From Candidatus Gastranaerophilales bacterium (lineage in GTDB: Bacteria; Cyanobacteriota; Vampirovibrionia; Gastranaerophilales; Gastranaerophilaceae): DNA of 10,866 nt. This document shows, piece after piece, positions 1-7,612 of the stretch (within the stretch, counting starts at the first letter, position 1; the number at the start of each line of letters is the position of its first letter). Location: the NCBI GenBank assembly GCA_944323095.1, contig CALURE010000044.1:1-10866 (forward strand). Reading direction: 5' to 3'. The translations under genes and the position numbers were made by a program. The notes beneath the pieces were generated by a model. It was not told the DNA's origin. It did no database searches and was given only the letters and a program-made list of their open reading frames with translations.

Positions 1-285
1 AAAAGAAATTTAAGCATACGTATTCTTGACCCGCAGCCAAAAGAAAATGCACTTGGAGGTAATGTTCGTCAGGTCTATAAACTTAAGAAAGGCTTAAGTC
101 AGGAACTTGCAAAGAGTATTACTGCTGATATCAAGAATTCCAAACTTAAAGTTCAGGCTTCTATTCAGGGGGATCAGGTGCGTGTCTCCGGTAAAAGTAA
201 AGATGATCTTCAGGAAGTCATAAAGCTTCTTCGTTCAAATGAAGATAAATATGATTATCCGCTTCAATTTACAAATTACAGATAA
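1..285 (+). CDS. yajQ: YajQ-family nucleotide-binding protein, 3' part only
   Basis: Reading frame 1 is open from the first base to a TAA at 283-285. It gives the last 94 residues of a protein whose start lies outside the window. The fragment carries the features I recall for the C-terminal half of YajQ (DUF520): a GxxRQVxxxKKG-like stretch (GNVRQVYKLKKG, residues 20-31), an ELAKxI helix, the strand KVQASIQGDQVRVSGKSKDD (residues 50-69), and a terminal FQFTNYR-like end (LQFTNYR here). E. coli YajQ is about 163 residues, so roughly 58% of the gene is visible. Family members bind nucleotides or tRNA, and some bind cyclic di-GMP. The physiological role in this organism cannot be told from the fragment. 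The gene converges on panD, and a shared hairpin terminator follows its stop directly. Confidence 0.9.
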   Translation, partial: KRNLSIRILDPQPKENALGGNVRQVYKLKKGLSQELAKSITADIKNSKLKVQASIQGDQVRVSGKSKDDLQEVIKLLRSNEDKYDYPLQFTNYR

Positions 286-289
286 AATA

Positions 290-314
290 AAAAAACACCG
301 ATCAGGTGTTTTTT
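290..314. terminator. Bidirectional Rho-independent terminator between yajQ and panD
   Basis: A perfect 10-bp inverted repeat, AAAAAACACC (290-299) and GGTGTTTTTT (305-314), surrounds a 5-base loop (GATCA). On the plus strand the T-run ends the yajQ transcript. On the minus strand the complement of the A-run (290-295) plus the A/T stretch beyond it serves panD, whose stop codon (316-318) is 1 base away. The symmetric layout between converging genes fits one hairpin serving both. Confidence 0.85.
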
Positions 315-315
315 A

Positions 316-669
316 TTATTTATCAATTATTTTATTATTATCATCTACAATTACTATTGTTGGTTTGTAATCTTTCATTTCGTCAGGATTGTACAAACCG
401 TATGCAATAATTATTATTTTGTCACCCGGCTGAACTTTTCTCGCTGCCGCACCGTTCAGGCATATCATTCCGGAATCGGCTTTTCCTTTGATTACATATG
501 TATGAAATCTTTCGCCGTTATTGATATCAAGGATGTCAACTTTTTGCCATTCTTTTATTTTGGAAGCTTTCATAAGGCTTTCATCAATCGTAATTGAACC
601 GACATAGTTTAAATTTGCATCTGTAACTGTCGCTCTGTGTATTTTTGAACTAATAAATTCCTGTAGCAT
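316..669 (-). CDS. panD: Aspartate 1-decarboxylase (proenzyme)
   Basis: Converts L-aspartate to beta-alanine for pantothenate and coenzyme A synthesis in the cytoplasm, using a pyruvoyl cofactor made by self-cleavage. The 117-residue length is typical of the family. Visible hallmarks are the conserved start region SKIHRATVT (8-16) with Lys9, and Tyr22 before the Gly24-Ser25 cleavage site (YVGSITID), where Ser25 becomes the pyruvoyl group. Arg54, Thr57 and Tyr58 lie in GERFHTY, followed by NGAAA and the PGD...IIAY core. An AGGA ribosome-binding site (677-680) sits 7 bases before the ATG. No panB or panC is next to it. It is separated from the upstream GH13 operon by a terminator and has its own promoter candidate, so it is probably transcribed alone. 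Confidence 0.96.
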   Translation of the reverse strand: MLQEFISSKIHRATVTDANLNYVGSITIDESLMKASKIKEWQKVDILDINNGERFHTYVIKGKADSGMICLNGAAARKVQPGDKIIIIAYGLYNPDEMKDYKPTIVIVDDNNKIIDK

Positions 670-693
670 TTTTTAATCCTTTTTGATAATTTT

Positions 694-729
694 GTAAAAA
701 TTTTTGTGGGGTTATGTTAAAATTTTTAC
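694..729 (-). promoter_or_regulatory. Perfect 11-bp inverted repeat (stem-loop) in the panD leader
   Basis: GTAAAAATTTT (694-704) and AAAATTTTTAC (719-729) are exact reverse complements around a 14-base centre that contains a GGGG run on the plus strand (CCCC in the panD transcript). If transcription starts near 733, as the promoter candidate predicts, the hairpin forms almost at the 5' end of the panD mRNA and 14 bases upstream of its ribosome-binding site. It could be a 5' stabilising hairpin, a protein operator or a chance AT-rich palindrome. No known riboswitch class is recognised. Confidence 0.5.
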
Positions 730-740
730 CTCGCCCGAAT

Positions 741-769
741 ATTTTAACTCAAAAGGTTTAAAAAATCAA
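741..769 (-). promoter_or_regulatory. Sigma-70-type promoter candidate for panD
   Basis: On the minus strand, TTGATT (764-769) and TAAAAT (741-746) are separated by exactly 17 bases. They match the TTGACA and TATAAT consensus at 4 of 6 and 5 of 6 positions. The predicted start near 733-734 gives a leader of about 65 bases. The -35 box overlaps the U-tract of the preceding terminator. The call rests on sequence match and spacing only. Confidence 0.5.
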
Positions 770-809
770 AAAAGATAATGCAACTTTTTAAATAAATAGT
801 TACATTACC
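768..809 (-). terminator. Rho-independent terminator of the GH13 operon
   Basis: In the minus-strand RNA, GGTAATGTAACT (rc of 798-809) pairs with AGTTGCATTATC (rc of 774-785) over 12 positions, two of them G-U wobbles, closing a 12-base loop. Six T residues follow directly (768-773), then GA and more T residues. The two wobble positions look like mismatches on the plus strand, so the hairpin works only in the leftward transcript. That fits its place 31 bases after the GH13 stop codon. Confidence 0.7.
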
Positions 810-840
810 TTTGATGTTTATTTAATGTGGCTCATCTAAT

Positions 841-2565
841 TTACAAATTTTGTTTATATACTTTATCTGAGAATTTTTCAATATTAGGAGTGTCTATTTC
901 AAAAACATGAATTCTTGCAGGGCCTAAATCAACGCAGAGTTCATTGTTTCTTGCCTGCAGCAGACTTTCTTTTCCGTATGACGGAAGCAGATTCTTCAAC
1001 TCCTGATTTTCTTTTAATGTCGGAACTTTTATTTTGCAGGCAACCGAGCGGTTTATATTTTTGTTAGCAACAACAAGAAGTGTTTTTCCGTTCAGGTGTC
1101 TTGCATAAGCTATTATCTGATCATTTTTGTCGTCTGTTTTATCAAGCTGTATAAATGTTCCTTTCGTTATTACATCAAGATATTTATCACGCATTTTAAA
1201 TGCACTTGTCATAAACTGACCAATTTCAGGCTGGGTGCCTCCAGGTTTTCTCGAGAGGTTAAACAAATCAAGTTTACCTTTATGAACGGTCATTTCGTGG
1301 TTATCAGTCTGCGTGACAGGATTATATTGGTTTGCGAATGAATACATGTAATCATCGCCGGATTGATAACCGTCGACTATATATGGATTTACCATCGGAA
1401 GTGTTGCCTGCAGACCCATTGTCAGGTTACAATATTCAGCCCCTCCGTGGAACATCGGTGATATATCATCATGTGTTGCAAATGAGCCTATCAAAGATTT
1501 ACCTTTGGGAAGTTTATATGACATATCAAGCATTTCTTTTACGTAATCCATAAATACGGTTGCAGTAGGCCATTCATGGAATATGTGGTATTGTCCGTAA
1601 ATAAGGTCGTATCCTGCTCTTAGAGAATCTTCCGGTCTGTCAAATGCCATATTAGCCTGTGGAGAAGCATCTTCATAAGTATAAGTTTCTGCAAGCCAGG
1701 CGAATTCAGGATCTCTCATTCTGGAATACGGTATTATTATATCCCAGAATTCAACAGGTTTTGCTCTTGCAACATCTGAACGTATGCCGTCTATTCCAAG
1801 GTCAATGCACATATCAACAAATTGTTTGTGCAGCTCCAGCAATTTCGGATTCAGAGTTCTTTTCCCTTCATCTTCCCACGGCTGAAACATTCTTATATCA
1901 TTCCAGCCCTGAGGAGTTTTTGCAAGTCCGTCGCGTTCTTTTGCCATCCATTCTGGATGTTCAAGGAACATATCATAAGAAGCACAGCTTGGCATATCCA
2001 GCATAACTTTTATTCCGCGTTTATGGCATTCATCTATAAATGCTTTAAACTGTTCTTTGTCAGTTCTCGGATCATTGGGGTCAACTAAGTTCGGATCAAT
2101 TGCCAGAAGATCCTTTGGCGCATAAACGGAGCCGGCTGTTCCCATAGCTTTCATTTTTCCTGGCGGGTTAACCGGAAGTACATGAAGAGTGTTAAAGCCC
2201 TGAGCTTTAACTTCATCCAGACGTTCTATTGCATTCAAAAATGTTCCGTGCTGTTCATTTCCGTCAATATAGTCATTCCCGTTTAAATCTTTTGCATTAA
2301 ATGTTCTCGGAATAATTGCAAGTATTTTGGCCTCATTATTCATAAACATTGTTCTTAAATTGTTATGATAATGTTCTATTGAAGTATTTTCAGTTTTTGT
2401 TACAGCAGGAGTATTGATTAATGCCAGATTATTTAAATATGCATTGATTAAACCGCTTTTGCTCTGATTATCTGCCTGAAAAACCGGTTTTTCTTCGCTT
2501 TTTTGAGATTTTGAAGCATTAATTTGTTGTAATTTAATAGCGAGTAAGTTTGTTGCATTAATCAT
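841..2565 (-). CDS. GH13 (alpha-amylase family) protein, GlgE/maltosyltransferase-like
   Basis: A 574-residue protein with a (beta/alpha)8 glycoside hydrolase 13 core, likely acting on alpha-1,4-glucans or maltosyl units. Residues 1-70 are polar and probably disordered; there is no Sec signal peptide. The barrel runs from about 78 to 410. Region II is GIDGIRSDVA (257-266) with Arg262 and the nucleophile Asp264. Region III is AWLAETYTYED with acid/base Glu293. Region IV is SFATHDD with His365-Asp366. Region I is unusual, LDMPSCASYD (189-198), in place of the common DxxxNH. With the nearby HPEW (203-206) it recalls GlgE, but I cannot align it. Residues 465-558 look like the C-terminal beta domain. 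A GGAG ribosome-binding site (2572-2575) lies 6 bases before the ATG. The gene overlaps the upstream 856-aa gene by 8 bases, so translation is probably coupled. Exact substrate unknown. Confidence 0.8.
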   Translation of the reverse strand: MINATNLLAIKLQQINASKSQKSEEKPVFQADNQSKSGLINAYLNNLALINTPAVTKTENTSIEHYHNNLRTMFMNNEAKILAIIPRTFNAKDLNGNDYIDGNEQHGTFLNAIERLDEVKAQGFNTLHVLPVNPPGKMKAMGTAGSVYAPKDLLAIDPNLVDPNDPRTDKEQFKAFIDECHKRGIKVMLDMPSCASYDMFLEHPEWMAKERDGLAKTPQGWNDIRMFQPWEDEGKRTLNPKLLELHKQFVDMCIDLGIDGIRSDVARAKPVEFWDIIIPYSRMRDPEFAWLAETYTYEDASPQANMAFDRPEDSLRAGYDLIYGQYHIFHEWPTATVFMDYVKEMLDMSYKLPKGKSLIGSFATHDDISPMFHGGAEYCNLTMGLQATLPMVNPYIVDGYQSGDDYMYSFANQYNPVTQTDNHEMTVHKGKLDLFNLSRKPGGTQPEIGQFMTSAFKMRDKYLDVITKGTFIQLDKTDDKNDQIIAYARHLNGKTLLVVANKNINRSVACKIKVPTLKENQELKNLLPSYGKESLLQARNNELCVDLGPARIHVFEIDTPNIEKFSDKVYKQNL

Positions 2566-5128
2566 TTTTTACTCCATTCGTTACTTCGGGATTTTTCATT
2601 TTTCCGAAGAAAAATTGTGCTAAAACTGTTACACCTAACAAACCGGCACCGAACCCGCCGAATATTTTTGTCCATTTTCTTGTGTTATATGCCTGCTGGC
2701 CTGTTTTGTAGAAGAATTCATCAAGCGGGACACCGTTTAATAAAAATTTAATTTTTGAACTTGTACGATTTTGGTCTCTTATCAAGTGGTACGGTTTTGC
2801 AAAATAATATTCTCCGCCAATTTTGTCAAGGATAAGTTGTCTGTATGTTTTAACTTCATTCTTTATACTTGAAGTACTCAAAGCATCTAATGTATCTTTA
2901 TGCATTTCTCCGTCAAACATCATTGTCATCGCATTTTGATAGAAGTATTTATCACCCGGGATATCTGTGGTTTCAGCTGCATGCCCGAAGAATTCATTCA
3001 CAACTTTTCCGTCTTTTACCTCCAAAGGAGCATCTTTTGTTGAAGGATTTGGATTTCTCAGCATATAGAATTTAGTTGTATTATCTGAAGATCTTCCCTG
3101 GATTGTCATTCTTTTGCATAATTCTACAAGTTCTTCTTTAATTTCTTTAGGATTATTTTCAAGTCCTTTAATTCCGTTTGCGTTTGTTGCAACACGTCTG
3201 TAAAAATCAAGAGTATTTATTATTCTGTAGAATGAACTTTTTACTCCGAGGAGTCTGTCTCTGACAAATGTTTTTTGAAGCTGTTTTAATGTTCCGCCCG
3301 AGTATCTTTCATCAGTAACGCAGATTGCTTCTGATGTTTTGATAAATTCAATGTTTGACTCTTTTAGTTTCTTAGCAAATTTTCCGAATATGTCGTCAAT
3401 TAATTCGTCATATTTGTTGGAAGTTGATGCTTTTGAAAGCATTGAATTTGTCAGATCTTTTGATTTTATTTTTTCATTTATAACGGCAATCTTTTTAACA
3501 ATTTCATTAATTACTTTTTTATATGTTTTATCATCAGAAACGATATGTTCAATTTTTTCACGTAAAATTTTGCCCATAACATTTCTGTGGAGGCGTCCTT
3601 TTTCGATTTCTTTAGGAGTAAGCCCCAGAATTTTCAGCATATCATCTGCAGTATTATTCCAGTAGTTTGCAATAACAGTTTCCGGAGCCGAACCTATTTT
3701 TAATACGGCATATTTATTCAAAGCATTATGTTTAGCTTTAAAATCATCAAAAGCTTTTGCAACTGTTTTTAATTTAACCTGTAATGCTTCATTTAGCGTA
3801 TTCACAATCATTTGCGGACGCACTTTAGCTGTAGGGTGATTTTTTTCTGTGGTAGAAAACAGAATTTTCTTAATTAAACTGATATCTTCCTGTTTATCAG
3901 CAGGAACTTTTTTATTATATTCTGCTACCTTTTCGCTTATAAAAGTTATAATGTTATAATCAATTTTCGGCAGGTCTTTAAAAGGGATTTGTTTGTTAAA
4001 CAATTCAGCATTATTCATGATTCTAATCATGTCTTCTTTTTTAGGCAAAATTACGTTTAAAAATTCTTCACTATAGTTTTTGCCGTTAAACTGTTTTCTT
4101 AAATTTTCACAAATAATTTTAGAAGTTTTTTCATTTATAGTGTACATTCTGTTAAGACGGAATGTTTTTTTAAGATCTTTTGTAATATTTTGTTCGGTTA
4201 CAAAGTCAAATCCTTCAGTAAGTGTATCCTGAATAAGTCTTTCCAGTTCGGGGGTGACCGGTTTATCTTTATAAACTTCTATTATACCGGCTAATTTCTT
4301 TTCAGTAGAATGCGAATTATATTTTTTTGCATACTTATCAAAATGTTTTAAAATATTATCAGCTTTTTTATTCTTTCTTGCATCAAGAAAAGCAGCAAGA
4401 GGTTTTTCAAGCTGGTTGCATATTAATGCACTCATAATCGGGGTTGCAAAACCTGCTGTAAGCATCCATAAAGTGTTATTCTGGATTGCAATTTTTCGCA
4501 TTTTTTCCTGTATAAAATCTCGTCTGTTAGGAATATTTTTAGGTACTCCCAGCCTATCGCCTATTTTATCTATTTCTTTATCGGAATAAAGATCCCAGGG
4601 GATAAATTGAGGGTCCTGATAAAACGGTTTTTTACGTCCGAAGCTGTCCTCATATTCTTTCTGTACATTTACTCCGTGAATTAAATATGCAGGAAGCTGT
4701 ATTGCAATTTTCGGCCAGATCGCCATTGATGCTAAAAATGAACCGAGACCGATAAATTCCATTCCTTTAGTCATCGGGGTTTGTTTTTTTGATGCAAGAT
4801 AACCGGCTATTGCAAGACCGCCGAGCATTAAGCCCACATCATTTAATTTCCCGAGTTCGTGGTCATTAGCTTCTCCTTTTGCGGCATGTTTGAAAGCTTT
4901 AGCATCATATATTACATCCTTTACCATCATAGCAGGAGCGTTAAATATATTGCCGTTAAGAAGTCTGCCTTTTCCTTCAAGAGGTTTTATAAAAGTTTTG
5001 TTATTTAATTCATGCTGAATATCAAAATAAGGCGCAGGTTTTTTTCTGGGGCTTTTATTTTCACCGGTTGATTGTTTTGCTCCCGCCGGTTTATTCACTA
5101 TGTAATTTTGAATTAAATTTGATGTCAT
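2558..5128 (-). CDS. Large membrane protein of unknown function (856 aa)
   Basis: I do not recognise a characterised family. The N-terminal 45 residues are polar, with a lysine-rich stretch around 25-30. Likely membrane segments are at about 96-112, 123-150 and 217-237, plus a glycine-rich C-terminal helix at 820-842. The 570 residues between the last two (about 245-815) are charged, mostly helical and Lys-rich, and would form a large soluble domain with no motif I know. Residues 96-247 resemble the neighbouring 344-aa protein: both have two helices, then a WDL(Y/L) motif (W178-D179-L180 here), a (D)KI..(K/R)LG helix, and an LW-containing third helix (L220-W221). The start is 1 base after the upstream stop (TAATATG) with only a weak GTGG as ribosome-binding site, so translation likely depends on coupling. 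The 3' end overlaps the GH13 gene by 8 bases. Confidence 0.85.
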   Translation of the reverse strand: MTSNLIQNYIVNKPAGAKQSTGENKSPRKKPAPYFDIQHELNNKTFIKPLEGKGRLLNGNIFNAPAMMVKDVIYDAKAFKHAAKGEANDHELGKLNDVGLMLGGLAIAGYLASKKQTPMTKGMEFIGLGSFLASMAIWPKIAIQLPAYLIHGVNVQKEYEDSFGRKKPFYQDPQFIPWDLYSDKEIDKIGDRLGVPKNIPNRRDFIQEKMRKIAIQNNTLWMLTAGFATPIMSALICNQLEKPLAAFLDARKNKKADNILKHFDKYAKKYNSHSTEKKLAGIIEVYKDKPVTPELERLIQDTLTEGFDFVTEQNITKDLKKTFRLNRMYTINEKTSKIICENLRKQFNGKNYSEEFLNVILPKKEDMIRIMNNAELFNKQIPFKDLPKIDYNIITFISEKVAEYNKKVPADKQEDISLIKKILFSTTEKNHPTAKVRPQMIVNTLNEALQVKLKTVAKAFDDFKAKHNALNKYAVLKIGSAPETVIANYWNNTADDMLKILGLTPKEIEKGRLHRNVMGKILREKIEHIVSDDKTYKKVINEIVKKIAVINEKIKSKDLTNSMLSKASTSNKYDELIDDIFGKFAKKLKESNIEFIKTSEAICVTDERYSGGTLKQLQKTFVRDRLLGVKSSFYRIINTLDFYRRVATNANGIKGLENNPKEIKEELVELCKRMTIQGRSSDNTTKFYMLRNPNPSTKDAPLEVKDGKVVNEFFGHAAETTDIPGDKYFYQNAMTMMFDGEMHKDTLDALSTSSIKNEVKTYRQLILDKIGGEYYFAKPYHLIRDQNRTSSKIKFLLNGVPLDEFFYKTGQQAYNTRKWTKIFGGFGAGLLGVTVLAQFFFGKMKNPEVTNGVKND

Positions 5129-5129
5129 A

Positions 5130-6164
5130 TTAATTTACCACGTACCTGTCATCTTTTTTAATAACATCTGCTGCATCTGTTTTAGAAATTTTCTTAGAGC
5201 TTGACATTGTATTAACAACTCCTAATACAGAAGACAATATTGCTGAAAAAAGAAGTATTTTTCCGGCCTGTTTTTTGATGCCGTATCCTTCTCCTTTATA
5301 AAAAGCTTTTGCACTCTTTTTCAAACTTTTTACAAAAGAACTCATTGATTTTTTAAATTCTTTCCCCTTCCAGAATTTGAAAGTCATGACCTGAAAATAA
5401 TCATCCCATGGCTGTTGAAACGCAAGTGCTACTCCTGTTGCAGCCCAGAGATAAGATGATATATTTTTAGCAAGATTTGATTTTACAACGATTTCTTTTA
5501 TGCGGGGTTTTACTTCCTGATCCGAATCTTTCAGATTTTTGCCCATGCCGAGTTTTTTTGCGATTTTATCATAGCGGAAATTTCTTTTTTCACCTTTACT
5601 CTCATCCCCGTATAGCAAATCCCAGCGTGAGAACTCTACGCTTTCAAATACCTTATGATGTTCAATACTTGTTATATCTGTGTCGTTAACGTCATCAGGC
5701 AGTTCATAAATTACTTTTGCATAAGGCTGTTCAAGATCAATACCTGTTAAAAGTTTTACCGGAGTATTAATAAATGTTTTTGAAATACCTTTGAATGCCG
5801 CATATAAAAGCACCCCAAGAGCCATTTTCCTCCCGAGTTCAGAGGCTTTTACACTCGCAAAATGTTTGTAATGCTTATTGGCATAATTGAATACACCCAT
5901 TAGTGTTGCACTTCCGACAAGATATGGGACGGTTCCCATTGTCAGAAATTCATAAAAGTTTGCATTTTTGCTGCCTTTAAGCCCTTTTGCCGGATAGACA
6001 GTGAGCATATTTTGAAATTTGTCTATAGCTATATTGGTGCGTGTGACAGGATTGTTGTTTAAAAGCGTGTCATGTTCATATTCTAACTGCTTTTTTTCTT
6101 TTCCTTTGCCTTCTGCAGAAAAATTTATTTTGTTTTGTACATTATTGCTAATCGGTAAAATCAT
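5130..6164 (-). CDS. Membrane protein of unknown function (344 aa), divergent paralogue of its neighbour
   Basis: First gene of the three-gene operon; no characterised family recognised. I start it at the ATG at 6162-6164, because GGAG lies 5 bases upstream of it. The in-frame ATG at 6179 has no ribosome-binding site and would only add MCGVK. Numbered from the chosen start, residues 1-40 are polar with an INFSAE segment (13-18). Likely membrane segments are at about 73-92, 110-127, 236-250 and 302-318. A WDLLYGDE motif (W181) and a KIAKKLG helix follow the second segment, and LWAATG (L239-W240) opens the third. The same landmarks occur in the same order in the 856-aa protein, which suggests duplication. 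The C-terminal region between segments three and four is strongly basic. It ends 1 base before the next gene begins. Confidence 0.8.
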   Translation of the reverse strand: MILPISNNVQNKINFSAEGKGKEKKQLEYEHDTLLNNNPVTRTNIAIDKFQNMLTVYPAKGLKGSKNANFYEFLTMGTVPYLVGSATLMGVFNYANKHYKHFASVKASELGRKMALGVLLYAAFKGISKTFINTPVKLLTGIDLEQPYAKVIYELPDDVNDTDITSIEHHKVFESVEFSRWDLLYGDESKGEKRNFRYDKIAKKLGMGKNLKDSDQEVKPRIKEIVVKSNLAKNISSYLWAATGVALAFQQPWDDYFQVMTFKFWKGKEFKKSMSSFVKSLKKSAKAFYKGEGYGIKKQAGKILLFSAILSSVLGVVNTMSSSKKISKTDAADVIKKDDRYVVN

Positions 6165-6169
6165 TTTTA

Positions 6170-6173
6170 CTCC
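6170..6173 (-). promoter_or_regulatory. Ribosome-binding site that decides the 344-aa gene start
   Basis: GGAG followed by TAAAA and ATG. The same GGAGTAAAA layout precedes the GH13 gene in this operon (GGAG at 2572-2575). The alternative upstream ATG at 6179 is preceded only by TTACAGCG. Confidence 0.7.
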
Positions 6174-6184
6174 ACACACATCGC

Positions 6185-6196
6185 TGTAATATTACA
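6185..6196. promoter_or_regulatory. 12-bp perfect palindrome upstream of the membrane/GH13 operon
   Basis: TGTAATATTACA is a self-complementary 12-mer, 21 bases upstream of the chosen start of the 344-aa gene. It could be an operator. AT-rich palindromes of this size do occur by chance, and no clear -35/-10 pair could be settled on in this short gap. Confidence 0.25.
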
Positions 6197-6261
6197 AGGT
6201 CTGTGAATATTATTTTTTGACAGTAAATTTAAAGCAATTTTACATTTTTTTACAAAATTCT

Positions 6262-7107
6262 TTATCCGAAAATTGTAAAAAATATTGTCGTGAAAATTCC
6301 CGCAGTTATGCAGTAATATCCAAATATTGCAAGTGAAAATCTGGATATAAATTTCATAAAATATTTGATACAAATGTATCCAACAACTCCTGAAATTAAT
6401 GTTCCTGTGATTATTGCATTCCAGTTATACTGTGCTGCTTCATGGATATCAATTTTTATCAGCGGGTAAACCATGGAAGCTCCGAGAATTATCGGGATGC
6501 TTAAAAGAAATGAATATCTTGCTGCGGTAATTCTGTCCAGTCCGCAAAACAGACCTGTTGCTATTGTCCAGCCGGAGCGCGAAAATCCCGGTAGTGCGGC
6601 TAAACCCTGTGCAATTCCTATAAAAATTGATGTTTTTAAATCCATATTTTCTTTTTTTGTTTCAATTTTTTTAGATTTATATTCGCTGTAGAGAAGTGCA
6701 AAACCTGTTATAAATAGTAAAATTCCCACAACAGACGGTGTATATACTAATTTCTCGGCAATTTCATTTATCGGCAGTGCCAGTGCCACTGTGATAATTG
6801 TTCCAGTTATGATATATAAGCCGAGTTTAGCTTCTTTATCTGTCCAGTCTTTTGTTTTATAAGCATGCCACATAGCCTTTATAATATTTGCAATATCTTT
6901 CCTGAAAAAGATTAATACTGCAGCAAGAGTCCCGAGATGTACCATAATATCAAAAAAAACTTCTTCGTTGGAATGCTGAACAATCTCAATACCCTTAAAA
7001 ACCTTATAAAAATTTGATGTAAATACAAGGTGGGCGGAACTGGAAATTGGTAAAAATTCACTCAATCCCTGTACTATCCCCATTAATATAGCCTGTATAA
7101 AATTCAT
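6262..7107 (-). CDS. uppP: Undecaprenyl-diphosphatase (UppP/BacA family)
   Basis: An integral membrane phosphatase that recycles undecaprenyl diphosphate to the monophosphate carrier used for peptidoglycan and surface polysaccharides. At 281 residues it is the usual length. The first signature is GIVQGLSEFLPISSSAHL (10-27) with Glu17. The glutamate found four residues earlier in some homologues is Gln13 here, a variant I recall as common. The second signature is PGFSRSG (173-179) with Arg177, repeated in inverted topology as expected. Several hydrophobic helices fill the rest (about 53-69, 97-112, 124-140, 161-180, 198-217, 231-247, 258-278). A GAGGGA ribosome-binding site lies just before the ATG. 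It follows queD by 142 bases and precedes the membrane/GH13 operon by 97. Whether it is co-transcribed with either is undecided. Confidence 0.95.
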   Translation of the reverse strand: MNFIQAILMGIVQGLSEFLPISSSAHLVFTSNFYKVFKGIEIVQHSNEEVFFDIMVHLGTLAAVLIFFRKDIANIIKAMWHAYKTKDWTDKEAKLGLYIITGTIITVALALPINEIAEKLVYTPSVVGILLFITGFALLYSEYKSKKIETKKENMDLKTSIFIGIAQGLAALPGFSRSGWTIATGLFCGLDRITAARYSFLLSIPIILGASMVYPLIKIDIHEAAQYNWNAIITGTLISGVVGYICIKYFMKFISRFSLAIFGYYCITAGIFTTIFFTIFG

Positions 7108-7249
7108 TTTTCCCTCTCTGTTAATTACTGTTAAATTTTTTATAATCGGAAGTTCATAATATCTGGTAATAATATAGCTTAACTCAAAAGTAACTCTTGT
7201 AAACAGTCTGTCTTCTTAGCATCTGAACTTCTATTCTTCTATATTTTTA
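7108..7249. other. Intergenic gap between queD and uppP, no assignable signal
   Basis: This 142-base AT-rich gap must hold either an uppP promoter or a read-through leader. An 8-base inverted repeat (GAAGTTCA 7149-7156, TGAACTTC 7223-7230) has 66 bases between its arms. TATAAT-like strings occur on the minus strand but none has a convincing -35 partner. No hairpin followed by a T-run is visible after queD. Confidence 0.4.
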
Positions 7250-7612
7250 CTATTCTTCTTCAAAATAAGAACAGCATGAAGTTTGGGTTTCCCATACCGT
7301 AACTTTGCTTAGTTGTACAACGCGTTCTTTTAATTTGTTATAAATAAACATGGATATCATTTCGCTTGATGGGCTTTCCCCGTTGAATTCCGGCAGATCA
7401 TTTAAATCTTTATGATCAAGAAGATCAAGAACACATTTTAATTCTTTTTTTAATACTTTATAGTCTATTAAGATATTGCTTTTATCAAGAGTGTTCCCTT
7501 TTACAAAGACTTCGACCATCCAGTTATGTCCGTGCTGGTTTTCACATTCGCCTTCGTAGTTCAAAAGGTGATGTGCTGCCGCAAAAAATGCCTGCGTTTT
7601 AATTTCAAACAT
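7250..7612 (-). CDS. queD: 6-pyruvoyl-tetrahydropterin synthase / 6-carboxytetrahydropterin synthase family protein
   Basis: Likely makes 6-carboxy-5,6,7,8-tetrahydropterin from dihydroneopterin triphosphate, the first dedicated step toward 7-deazaguanine (preQ0/queuosine). The 120-residue length is normal. Zinc ligands are visible as His14 (FAAAHHL) and His27/His29 (NQHGHNW). Cys23 is the expected nucleophile, Asp66-His67 (LDHKDLND) supply the catalytic pair, and Glu108 (WETQTS) binds the pterin. The gene starts inside the end of kdsC (shared ATGTTTGA, 8-base overlap), so it is translationally coupled to it. No other queuosine gene (queE, queC, queF) is in view, so the pathway assignment rests on family identity alone. 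A paralogous pterin role is possible. Confidence 0.88.
   Translation of the reverse strand: MFEIKTQAFFAAAHHLLNYEGECENQHGHNWMVEVFVKGNTLDKSNILIDYKVLKKELKCVLDLLDHKDLNDLPEFNGESPSSEMISMFIYNKLKERVVQLSKVTVWETQTSCCSYFEEE

Noticed and set aside
6165..6179. Upstream ATG adding five residues (MCGVK) to the 344-aa membrane protein
   Set aside because: No ribosome-binding site precedes it, while the ATG at 6164 has GGAG at ideal spacing, as in the GH13 gene.
6167..6373. 68-residue open frame on the minus strand overlapping the uppP 3' end
   Set aside because: It lies mostly inside uppP in another frame, has no ribosome-binding site, and its composition is what AT-rich membrane-gene shadows give.
7179..7190. 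Repeat of TTAACTCAAAAG also found near 744-755
   Set aside because: Twelve AT-rich bases repeating within 10 kb is expected by chance. In the panD copy it overlaps the -10 box, but no matching box is placed the same way near uppP.
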